Source: Linyphia triangularis
Lineage: Eukaryota > Arthropoda > Arachnida > Araneae > Linyphiidae
Length of the DNA: 64,000 nt
Direction: 5' to 3'
NCBI GenBank assembly: GCA_963978545.1
Contig: OZ021724.1
Coordinates: forward strand, 98,129,792-98,193,791
This document shows positions 34,101 to 46,100 of the stretch, piece by piece. The position numbers and the translations under genes are program-made. Below the pieces are notes generated by a model. That model saw only the letters and a program-made list of their open reading frames with translations. It did not search any database and was not told where the DNA came from. The first letter of the stretch is position 1, and each line of letters starts with the position of its first letter.

Positions 34101-37100
34101 AGCAGAAAGATTCCTGAATGAAAGAATAGTTGCAGTCCGAACAGATAACGGTTTGGAATTTGCCAATGAGAAGTTTAGTTCTTTATTTGAAGAGCAAGGA
34201 ATGCGGCACGAGCGTACCAACGTATACACTCCCGAACAAAATGGAACAGCTGAACGATTCAACTATACAGCTGTTGATGGCATAAAGGTACTTTTAAAGG
34301 ACAGTGGATTGTCAGACGGATTTTGGTCAGAAGCCCTATTGCATTTCGTCTACACCTGGAACAGGGTGTGTCACACTGGTCAAAAGATCACCCCATTTGA
34401 ACTTTATGGAGGAAGACAACCATCTGTTAAGCACCTGAAACCATTTGGAACCAAGGCGTTTGTTGGAGTACCAAAACAACTAAGAAGAAAACTTGATATG
34501 AGAGCCAAGAAAGGTGTTTTAGTTGGGTATGCACTGAATACCAGAGGATACAGAATTTGGCTACCACAGGAGAGGAAAATCATAGAAACTATCAATGTAA
34601 GATTTGATGAAACTGTCAAGCAAGAGCCAGAGAAAAGATGGGTGTGCAGCCAGCAGCAGGGAGCAGTCCTGGACCCTTTTAAAAACTGGTATACAGAGGA
34701 TGCAGAATCTGACAGTGAAGATGAGTATACATTACCAAAAGAAGAATCAGCATCTACAGATGAAAGTTCTGAAGCAGTTGATGACGATGAAGAGGAGCCT
34801 GGTCAATCACAGGAAAAATTACCACCTGCTACAGAAAAACCAGAACCTGTTGAAGCGGTTTGGATACGAAAGCCTGTACCCAGACCAGATGGTTCAAGAA
34901 CCGATATTTATTACTTTCTAAAAGGAGAAAAGGAACGCTTAAGATCTTTAAAGGATATATCCAAGTACTGTTCCAGAAAGAATTTGGAGTACGATCCATC
35001 AATTTTCAATTTTAGTGGCACGGACAACTATGAAGGAATAGTAAAGACTCCCGATAACGCCTGTAATGCGACATCAGCGTGACTAGGTGGTGATATTTTA
35101 ATCCCTACTAATTTTAAAATGGCTCTTTTATGTCCACAAAAGCAAGAATGGGTGGCGGCAATGAAGGAGGAACTCGAGACCATGCAAGAACGTCAAGTAT
35201 GGACTCTTGTTGAGAAACCCCCTAATGCCAAAGTTCTAGGATGCAGGTGGGTATATACAGTAAAGAAGAATGAATCTGGTGAAATCGTAAGATATAAATC
35301 AAGACTCGTTGCACACGGATTCCGCCAGGTTAAAGGAGAAACCTTTGAAGAAGTTTACAGTCCTGTAGTAAACTTTAGTGTTATAAGATTCTTTTTCGCT
35401 CTTCTTGTAAGCCTATATAACTGGGAACATTTACAATGCGATGTTAAGTGTGCATACTTGTACGCACCCTTAACCGAGCTAATTTTCATGACGCAGCCAC
35501 CAGGTTTTGAGGACAAGAAGCATCCTAATTCAGTATGCAGATTACAAAAAGCCATTTACGGCTTGCACCAAAGTGGGCGTGTCTGGTATTTTGAAATTCA
35601 TAAAGTTTTATATGAAATAGGATTTAAAAAATTTGAATGGTGCAATTGTGCTTATTTCTTAGAAAAAGATGTCGTTCTTTTACTATATGTAGACGACATA
35701 ATCATTTTTGGAAGAAATAAAATCTTTACTAATAAAGCAGTTAATCTCTTAAAGGAAAGATTTGATATAAAGATTTTAGGAAAAACAAGAAAGCTGTTAG
35801 GAGTAGAATTTGTGGAGGAAGGTAACAGGTTATGTATTCATCAGCACGAATACATTGATACAATTTGTAACAATTTTAGGAAATTTAATTTCCCTATATC
35901 ATCCCTTCCTATAGCTAAAGGGGTTATTTATTCTAAAACCCAATGCCCACAAATTGACTCGGAGATGGAAGAAATGAAGTCTTACCCATATCGTAGTTTG
36001 ATCGGAAGCTTAGCTTTCTTAGCAGGAAGAACTCGACCTGACATTTCATATTCGGTTAATATTTTTAGTCAATTTCAGGAAAATCCAGGTATCAGCCATT
36101 GGAATGGTCTCCTAAAACTTCTAGGCTATATTAGTTATACCAGAGAGCTGAAACTGGACTTATCCAAAATTCAAAACCTCAATCTTGATGTCTACACTGA
36201 CGCTGATTTTGCGAGTAATCGAGATGATAGAATATCCATGGGTGGACAACTAATCTTATTAGACAAAGTACCAATTGCTTGGCGAGCCTTCAAGGAAAAG
36301 TGTGTTAGTTTATCATCTATGGAATCCGAATTTGTAGCCATGACAGAAGCTGCAAAGGAATTAGTATGGTATACACGTATTATCAAGGAGTGTGTTGGTG
36401 CCCAGCTTATTGAGCAACTACCAAACAATCCCCGTCTACTTGCTGATAATCAGGCTGCAATAGACTTTGTTCGTTCTCCTATTGAAAACCATCGAACGAA
36501 ACATATAGACGTTCGCTTACACTTCATTAGAGACTTGGTATACACCAACATGTTCGAGTTGCAACATGTTCCTAGTAAAATGAACTTTGCTGACATTTTT
36601 ACAAAGCCGTTGAGCAAAACTGAACTTTTTCATTTTCAGGAAATGATATTTTCTAAAGTTTGACTTGTATTATTGATAAGTCATGATGTCTAATATTGTC
36701 ACTATTGAAATACTTAAGTATTAATGCGCAGTTTTAATTTCTTAAGTTAATATATCAAAATGATATTTATATGTTAAAATTGGTTTTGAGCTTTAATAAT
36801 GTATAGTGACGAGAAATAATTTAGACAATATGAGAGTTTAAAACTTTATTTTCATAAAGATGCATGTTGTCCAATATTTCAGAAATTTTACTTCATAGGT
36901 CATTTTCAAAAGAAAAAATATGAAGAAGGGGGGCACTGTTAGATAAACAGCTTATTTAACTTACCTGTTAATGTACCTGTCTTCATACTTTTTCCCAACC
37001 TGTGCCATGAGTGAACCGCCCACTTTTCAAAACTATTGTTTACCTTTTGCTTCAGCTAAAGTTTTAAGTTGAGTTGTATGGCTTCTTCCTTGAAAGTTTA

Positions 37101-40100
37101 ATAATATTTGTGTTGGGTATTTCTGAATTTTTTGATTGGTCAACTGTGGTATTTTTCCAGACATGCATTTCTTTGTAATATGCAAATTTATTTCTTATAT
37201 AAGAAAAAGTTTCTTGTGAAACAGGGCAGATGGTTTCTGACTGCCAGTGAGGTAGTAGTATTGATTATGTTATAAATAAACTTTTAACATTTTTGTTTCA
37301 ACCCCTTGTCCTCAGTTTATTTTTTCACTGCATTTATGTTATCAGACAAAATTAAAGTATAATCTCTATTTTTAAATCTTATGAGATTATATTAGTTTAG
37401 TCGGATTTTTAAGTTGGGTGATTTGAGTCAACTCTCGTGCACAATACTTCATTTCAAGAAAGAGAAATAGGAATCGTGATGCTCTTCATGCGCGATTTCA
37501 CGGATATTGTATACAAACATAATGAGTTCTATTTGCTTTCGCTCGTTGGTGTGTAGTAGTTAGCTTTGCTAAGAGTAACGCTGATGTAAGGACCGCTATT
37601 GCCAAGAATCGCGCTGCTAAGACGGGATATCGCCGATGTTTACGTCGTTACGATGTTCCTTTTGACGAGTGTTACGCCAATGTAATAGTTGTCAGCATCG
37701 CCGAGATTTACGTGGTTGTGATAGTCAATTTCGTAGGGTTACGTCGATTGTGTAATCGTCTCTATTGCATAAATTTCCAGATTTCTACCGATGTATCGGG
37801 CGCTAACGCCGATATTTACGTTGGTATAAAGGTCATTTTTGCTGTATGTTACTTTGATGTAATTGCCGAGATTTGCGTTGGAGTAGTGGTAATTTTCACT
37901 TAAGTTTAAGCCGTTTTAATAGCTATCAGCGAGAATTGCGATGCCGTTGTGGTGTCATTCGCCTAGGCTTATGCTGATGTGACAGCCGTTGTGTCCATGA
38001 TTAGTGGGAAAATCGCTTTCACTGTTGTTTGAATTTATACAGAATGATTAGAATTTGAATTTAAGATACCATAATTTGAAATATTTCCGTATATTTAATT
38101 TATTTTGCCAAATTTCTATGTTTAGGTAAAACAGGAATTTTTGATAAAATTGATGAATATAGAGCTTATGTATTTTATGCAAACTTAAAAGAAAAGAAAA
38201 AAATTAGGCTGCAGATTATTTTCTAATACCCAAATTAGTGTCACAGACTGGCAGAAAAGTTTCTGCTACTGGGCCTTACAAACATTTTTAAAGTTTGGTT
38301 GAATCAACCTTAAACTTCATTTTTTAGGTTTGCCATTGTCAGATAGAAAATAGAGTTTCTCCAAATTTAACATTATTCATTGTAGGGTATCACAAGGAGT
38401 ATTTTGACTAAAGAACTTGGGACTATGTCATAAAATTTGCGCATTTTTTTATTTTCCAAATCGGATCAAATTTAGCCTTAAAATGGCAATTTTTTGCTGT
38501 GCATGTCGCTATTATATAGGCTGTAATAGAAGTTTTATTTTTTTACAAAACTGAAACAATCCGGGATTGTGATTGCATTCCTGTGATGTTTAATTTTAAA
38601 TATGAAACGGATGTTTAGAAATTAATAGGTAACAAGTAAATTATCAAAAAGTAACCTTAAATTTAACAGGAGGGTGTCTCATTACACGTGTCCAAATGAA
38701 AATACTCTTTTTAAATTCTTAGTGTAAACATTTGATGGTTGTACACCTTTAACTAAGTTAATCAAGTCTTTCAAAATTCCTTTCTTCTCTATTTTGAAGA
38801 AGGCATGGTAAAAATCCGGCGAAATATGCTTAATCAAGACACGTACGAAATGGCCATCCGGATTTACTAATGAGAATTTGGGAAATTGTAAGACGGCCCC
38901 TACAATCCACCTACTAATGAGGCTTGTTATATGGATATCTATTCAATGATTTCAGTCCTTGATCTATACGTTGCACGTTTGAACATGAATGTGTATGCAT
39001 GACAGTCGATTCAGTCGGGGTGATCCACATATTGCGTACTATTGGGGGAAAAAACGAAAGTTTTTGGAATTCTTGCAGGATGAAATTTTTTCTGAAAAAG
39101 GGCAGGAAGGGCGCTATTTTTAAATAAAATGGGCAGGCAGGGCGCGCCGCCCCTCGAAAAACGCCTAGGATGATTTTTGCTTCTACTATAGAAGTAGGAA
39201 GGAGAAATTCCAGTTACGTTGGACGGGGACTCCCACAAGGGGGGAAGGGGGTTTCATTTCCCGATTTTGGAATCTGAACCTATTGAAACATGTAATTACA
39301 CAAGTGTTTCTTTTACTGTAACTTTTTCAATCCATTTGTATCTTGAGTTTTTGGCACTTGAGAGTTTATTTCCTTCAATCTGCTTTTTAATTTGAAAGAA
39401 TTCTTGGATATTTCATTGTAATTTAAAAGAAACCACATTTTTCTTTAAAATGATACGGAGCTATCCAAGCAAGACAATGAAGATAAAATGCTGTATTTGC
39501 AATGAAGAAATGTTGGAACAAAGCTATTCCCAGAATTTACATCGAAAGCACAAAAATGAAAATAGTTATAAAAGGAGGCATGCTGGACAAGCATCAATGT
39601 TTGCTTTTTTTCATCAGCTTAACCTTTAAGCCAACCCAATACCAATGACCCTAATATTGAAACTGGAAATATGCCATTAGAAACCGATATTTATCCTGCA
39701 GAGTGGTGCTACCAAAATCAATGCTAAGAAGATTTTGTATTAAACAACTTTTAATTCTCAATAGTACGTAACATTTAATTTTCTTCAGCGGTATAATTTA
39801 GAGCGTACAGACTCGCATGAAATGTTTGGCAATGGCATTTGTGTACGCAGGAAGAAAATATTTTTCTGGAGCATTGCTGACAGGTGTAATCTTTGCAATT
39901 GCCCCAGTTACTATTATAACGGCGAAACACCTTACAAAAATGAACATCATGCTACAACGTAATTCCCGATGATAGCGCTGCCATAATCTTAAAAATAGCC
40001 CCAATTTCATCACCGTAACGCAGCTAATTGACCTTGCATAACATGTAAATAATTTACTACCTACGACATGATATAACTTTGAAAGAATCAAAATAAAATT

Positions 40101-43100
40101 AATATACGATTTAAAATTTTAATTATCTCTATTTTTCCCAAAAGGAATCTGCATTTCCGCATTATTTGGAAACAATGCCTATTTTTGCACATTTACAATC
40201 CCCTCAGTGCTAAAAGTTCACGGAATTCACTCTTTCCTTGCAATGATGTAATCTGATAAAACATGGTCACAAGTAAATGTACCATTCTACATCGCCAAAA
40301 ATATTAGAATGAATGCTCGCAAGCAAATGCTGTCATGAACCAATGGGGAAGTTGCACTATACCTAAAATGCTGTAAAATTATATTTTTCCAAGAGAAAAA
40401 TTGTTGCAGTTTCTGAATATTCAATCAAAATGCTCAAAAAACGTTTCATTAAATATGAAAAATGCAATTAAATATGAGCAAAAACGTCAACAACATCACG
40501 TGACCGAAAACATCCCTTTTGACCAGTGACGTCAGGATGCATGAAGGCTCCGCACCCCGAGCTAACTTCACCTCGTGTGTAGTGCATTGAATGAAGCGAT
40601 TGCTTGGATAATCTGCAACTCCACACGTTAATATTTAAAATATTCATTATGAATTTTTTTAATTTGATCTTTATTTATTTTTTTAATAGTCCCTATAAAT
40701 TTATCATGCCGTTAGACCACGGATTTAAAAAAGTACAATCGAATAACCTGCCAAGAGTAGATTCTATCAGTATGATATCATTTTCGGCAAGAAATCCAAC
40801 CTTTGTGGGTGCAGAGATACGAGGCGTCAAAATTCAAAGATTAGTGATTTTTAAATTATAGAATTTCCTTTAATTTTTTTTATCATTCATATGTTTATCT
40901 GAGTTCTAATATAATTTTGTTGGTCTTAAGGTTACCACGTTGTATACGTTTTTTCTTTGATTTTTGAACTAGACTCGCATTTTTTTTCACACTTAAACAA
41001 GTGTCAAAAAATATATATTTTCAAAGTTTTTCTATTTGATATTTAATCAATTAAAATGCAGTTACTTAATTAGAGTCTAATTGCACCGGCCATAACTTAA
41101 TTTGTAATTTTTTTAGAACTTTGATTTCAATTGAAAATGAAATAATGATTCACTACAGTGAACCTACTAGAATTCTTAATAGAACTTAAATACAGCTTTT
41201 CTCTTTCATAGTTTTGTTTTGAAAGTATTTAAAATAACATATAAAATGAGGCGAGTTATTGATCTGAAATACTAAAGAAAAGATATCCCAACGAAAGCAA
41301 ATTGGTTCGTGTATATTTTAAATCAATTCAAACAAAAATAATCTTAATTTACTGAAAAATAACATTCACAGCAATAGAGAAAAGTTTCATTAAACAATTT
41401 CGTATTTTTGGTTTTGTCTCGCTTTATTGCAGTGCACCATTGTTTAAGGATTCTTAGGTTTACTAAAAAAATACTTTATCCGGAGCATAAATGGTAGTAT
41501 TTTTTGCAGCAAGGAACAATACAATACTTATACGGCACTTTTGACATTGTAAATATAAAATTTCACTGCAACAACTTTAAAAGAGAAAACCTGAAATCAC
41601 AACCACTTTGGTTTTGCAGGAATCAAAGAACTGGAAGAACTTAGGCCATGTACAGGGCTGCCACAGGCGACTAAAAAGGCTACTAAAGCGACTATTTTAG
41701 TGACCAGGCGACTATGGCTACTATTTCAATGAAAAACGGCCCCAAAACGACTATTTTAAGCAAAACCATCAACTATTTTTGGGCTAAGACGACTATTTTT
41801 TAAGAAATTACAGTCCGATAGTAGGGCGAACAAAAAAAAATCGCTATTGAGTCCTAATGCAGTTTTGTTAAAACGGTGATAAATTTAAGGAGGTGGGAAG
41901 AGCAAACGTTGTCGAAATAGGGGTTAATTTGAGTTTGTATTCATGGATCGAGTGGTCACTTTTATAATTCAATGATAGTATCTCCCTGGTAACAACGCAC
42001 GGGCGATTGCTATCTTCGAAGTCAAACGCGGTTATTTTCGCCTACCTGTTTGGGTCCTATGTGTTATCTTTCGTCGTGCAAGGCTCAACAACATACACTA
42101 TATATTCTCAAATATAAAATTTCTATGCCTTTATTTACTTTAGTTGACAAAAATTAATTTGTGGAATTTGCCTTGAACGTCGAAAGAAAAAGCCATCAGT
42201 ATCGACAGTTTTCATCAGTATGGACAGTTTTTTAACCTTTTTTTTTTTTTTTTTTTTTAATTGGAAATTTATATTTTTAGGTAAAAATACTGATTAAATT
42301 ATACATTTAGCGATTGAGGGCAGCCACTTAGCCAATGGGGCATCTACTTTTGCGCATTTTAAATGGCCTGATAACGTCATCTTAAATATTTTTCTTCTCT
42401 TGTTAAAAAAGTCATCTAACTTTTCCAATATTTAAGTATAAGAAATCCTTGTTATTTTCCCAAGTCAATCACCAGATACACTGAAAATCACGAAATAGGA
42501 GCGTGACATTTTGCATCCACACATCACTCATCACTAAAATGTAAACAAAGCTCTGAAGTTAAAGTTACTTGTGTGTGAAACAAGACGGTTATGAAAAGCA
42601 ATCTTTTGTTTCTTTGACTTAACATACAAGGAATGAAATCCACTTAAAAATCACACATGATATAGTTCTGCGGTTATGCCGATTTCAGCGTTTTTGACCG
42701 AAATTTCCTGAGATCGAAAAAATCCACATTAAAATTTCTAGGGGATGCATGTGTGTCATGCGCTTGCTTAGAAGTCTGATTTCCATTGATCCTTGCCAGC
42801 ATTCAGAATTCCCAAAACACCGGTAAAACAACAACTTTTGTCACAGCTTCCTTTAATGTTTGTCTCTATCATCAATATTTATGTTAGTGTGTGATTGTTA
42901 ATTTCATTGATTGTTACGCCAATATAATGGCCGCTATTGCCGAGATTTAGGCTTATATGTTGGGTGATCGCCGAGATTTACGTTGTTGTGACTGCCATTT
43001 TCGTCGCATGCTACGCTGATGTAATAGACCCATTGCGAGATTTGCATCAGTATGGAAGGCACTATCGTTTATATTTACATTGAAGTGATAGTCATTTTCG

Positions 43101-46100
43101 CCAAAGGTTACGCTGATTTAAGGATTTAACAGCTGCTTTTCCCGATATTTGCTCAGCTGTTTTGGTGCTGATGCTATAACTGATGAGATTTGCGTTGTTG
43201 TAATGTGGACTTTCATCAAGGCTTCCATTGATGTTATAGATGTATGTCCGTGTTGTGTGTCGGTGTGAGAATCGATTTCGCCGTGTAGGTCAATCGATAA
43301 AGAACTACTAAAATTTTAATAATTTTGCTAAGTTTATAAAAAAATAATTTAAATTTCGAAACAATTTATTTAATTACTTTGAATGTCGCTTAAAAAATTA
43401 AAAATCCGCCTTTTATTATCAATACAGTATAATTGTTTAAACATGAAAAAAAAATTGTTGACAATAAATTGTTTGACTTTCGGAAATTTAAAAAAAAAAT
43501 TATATGTTTCTCTGCCAGTCGATTTTTACCGTCGCTTTTGGGTAAGTTCGACTTTTTTTCCCTTTGAAGGTGTTTTTTTTTTTTTTTTTTTAATAAAAAG
43601 AGGCATGAAAAAGATTATGGATATTCGATTCTTTTGAAGATTTACCGGATAAAGTATCGTTAAGAATGTTACGACAGATTGTCCTTATCGTATGGGATGT
43701 CGCGTTTACTTGGTATTAAGACACTATTTTGAATTAAAAGACCATATATATAATAGAGAGTATCTCTGGGTTTTCGTGTTTTATGTTAATCAATAGTTTT
43801 ATTCTGATCTTGTTGATCACTTAAACCCTCAAAGCAAGAGCAAGACAATTGTCGACTTGAAAATAGGGACTGCTGTTTTCAATTATTGAGACTACTATTT
43901 TGGCTACTATTTTCAACGTCTGAGACTACTATTTTGGCTACTATTTTTAACATCTGGGGTTACTAAAGCAACTATTTTCAAAGCTTATAGTCAGTGGCAG
44001 CCCTGCATGTATCGTGACGTCATAGTGCAAAGACGGTGTTTTTTAAGGAAGTGACGTCAGGGTCATTCAAAAGTTAATTTAAATAATATAAATTGAATTT
44101 TAACAAACTGTAAATGGTACCATTATGTTTATTTTAAAAGGAACTATTATTTTCAAACGAGTTTGAAAATCATGCAACTTCCCCATTACAGCAGAGAGAA
44201 AAACCGCTCAATGGATTCCATCCATCCACGATGCGAGTTCATGAGCTAAGGTATCACGCATGCGCGAAAGCAAATAGAACTCACTCTGTTTCTAGACAAA
44301 CTCTGTAAAATCCGCATGAAGAGCATCATAATTCTGATTTCTCTTTCATGAAATGAAGTATCTTGCATGTGCGTTGACTCAAATCACCCAACTTAGAAAT
44401 CAGACTTTTAAAAAAAAAAAAAATTAAGTTATATTTGTAAAATTATCTGCATGCTGCTGAAAAATCTGCAACGTCGGTCTCCTGTCTCTCATTTTCTGCT
44501 ACTGGGAACAAAACAGCCTCTCTATAACTTGCTATATAGCTACATTTGCTTACATTCAATCCTTATAATTGACTTATTCTTGTAAAACATGGTAACAAAC
44601 AGCATTAGAAAAATGGACCTTGTGCAGAAACAACAATGATACTGGAATCTAGAATACTGACAAAGACATTGTCAACTGCAATGTGGTTTTACTAATAAAA
44701 TATTGTGCAAAAGCAAATGGAACATGAATAAATGAAGTGCATGATGTCAGGTTATGCATGAGATTGTCGGTGGCTCTTCGTTTCTATGCAATCTTGAAAA
44801 TCACATGCAAGGTGGATAGGATTACAACAATGTTATTTTGCAGATAAAGTATCCATGTATGCACAAAAGCAAATGGCACTTGTCTGTAACAATGTGATGT
44901 TGGCTGTTGCACTACATTTCTATACAGTCTTAGAAACATCCCACATGAATGTAGGGTAGATCATGGCATCACAATTCTTCTTTCATAAAGTGATAGGCAA
45001 GTATCATGTGCACGCTTTGACTCGTCAAAATCACAGTGATGTACCGGTCTTGCGAAAATAGTAACACTGGTTTGGCAATGTTGATTTCGCACCAGTTTTG
45101 ACCAATGTATCGATAAACTGCCCAAGCCTCTTTGCCAGGCAGTAAAGTTTAAATGAGATTTCTCTGTGGAAACTTTGAGTATTTTGAATTGTACAAAAGC
45201 ACAATCTTTACTTCTGTTTCAATGGGCTGGAAGCTTTTGTGTAAATTTGTTTAGCAAAATGTTGCATATTGTATAAAGAATTTGTAAAATGATATTAGAG
45301 TAGTTGAAGGAAAAAAAGTTATTATCTAAGGTGACATTTCATCAAGAAAAATAAATTGCTGGGTTGGCCATATTCATTACTAGCTGTGTGGCTCTGCGTT
45401 GTGGTGACCCGTCATTGTGTATAGGTCCAAGTTTTTTTATGCTTCACGAACTAGGCTATCTTTATTTGTTGAACGATTCCTTGTTACTCCTACACAGACT
45501 TGCATCCCTCACTGAAAGGTTCTTTGCTAACAAAACTAAGGCTTACTGAAAAGTTCATTGCTGTGTAAGCTTAAGCTCGTTAAAGGGTTAATTACTGTTT
45601 AAACCCTTATTATTAGACTCGCCTCCTCCCAACAAAAAACAAAATCCCACCGTTAATACAATAATAAACCTCCCTCACTTTTCTGAAAATACTTTAACAT
45701 TCTGTTTATGAAAAGCGAAATTAAAATACCAGAGCTACTTATGTTTAAAATGTCAGAGTTATATGCTTATTGGAAGTCGCATTATAAAGAAACTTTAAGA
45801 AATTGAAGAAAAAAAAATCATTAAAATTTTAACCTCTTGTTTGTTAAAAGTACTATTAGAAGACCAAAACTACTTAGGTTGAAAACTTCAGAACTCTACA
45901 CCTATTTGAAATCTTTTTATCAAAAAAATAATTTATAAATTAATTTAAAGAAACTATTTAAAATTTAACATTGGGTTTGTCAAAAACTTAAATTAAAGGT
46001 CATAACTACTTTTGCTTAGAATGTCTAAGTTCTATGTATATTGGAAGTCACTTTTTATAAATCTACAAAGATAGAGTCATATAGGCAGACAGACATTGTT

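Larger units (their letters stand above)
31915..37394 (+). mobile_element. Young, nearly intact Copia retrotransposon
   Basis: 5,480 bp with two apparently identical 458-bp LTRs, a tRNA-iMet-type primer site, one long gag-pol frame with a single TGA, and a polypurine tract. The LTRs start TGTTAGATAA and end ATTATATTA (TG...TA instead of TG...CA). No 5-bp target duplication is present; instead a 577-bp piece of the host element is duplicated on either side. It lies in the sense direction within armadillo intron 2. Confidence 0.93.
31239..38273 (+). mobile_element. Foldback-like element 2, split by Copia (8-bp TSD)
   Basis: It interrupts element 1 and is flanked by CCTTACAA on both sides (31231-31238 and 38274-38281). 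The ends are CATTGTAGCAGAAA and the inverse of CCCAGTAGCAGAAA. Without Copia and one copy of the duplicated segment it is about 980 bp. Its body is made of degenerate 60-90-bp units around GCCGAGATTTACG and GTTACG-GATGTAAT. It is non-coding. Relatives lie at 29515-30235, 42868-43290 and 44262-44506. An 8-bp TSD fits hAT- or P-type transposition. Confidence 0.7.
30787..39179 (-). mobile_element. TIR element 1, copy A, carrying nested insertions (7-bp TSD)
   Basis: The ends are CAGAGTTCATCCTAG at the left and an imperfect inverse at the right (CTAGGATGATTTTTG), flanked by the direct repeat CTTCTAC (30780-30786 and 39180-39186). Its own sequence is 30787-31238 and 38274-39179. This matches the uninterrupted copy B at 55386-56728 in reverse orientation, which proves the 7-kb middle is an insertion. 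No coding capacity is seen. Confidence 0.8.

Noticed and set aside
31655..37903. Identical 63-codon frames at 31655-31846 and 37712-37903 as a conserved small protein
   Set aside because: They are identical because they lie in the 577-bp duplication. The sequence is degenerate foldback repeat with no domain.
39798..40091. 97-codon minus-strand frame in intron 2
   Set aside because: No recognisable domain and no neighbouring coding evidence.
29419..45135. Giant element bounded by GCCTGGGCGAT at 29425 and an inverse-like GCCCAAGCC at 45119
   Set aside because: The match is short and imperfect and no target duplication is present.
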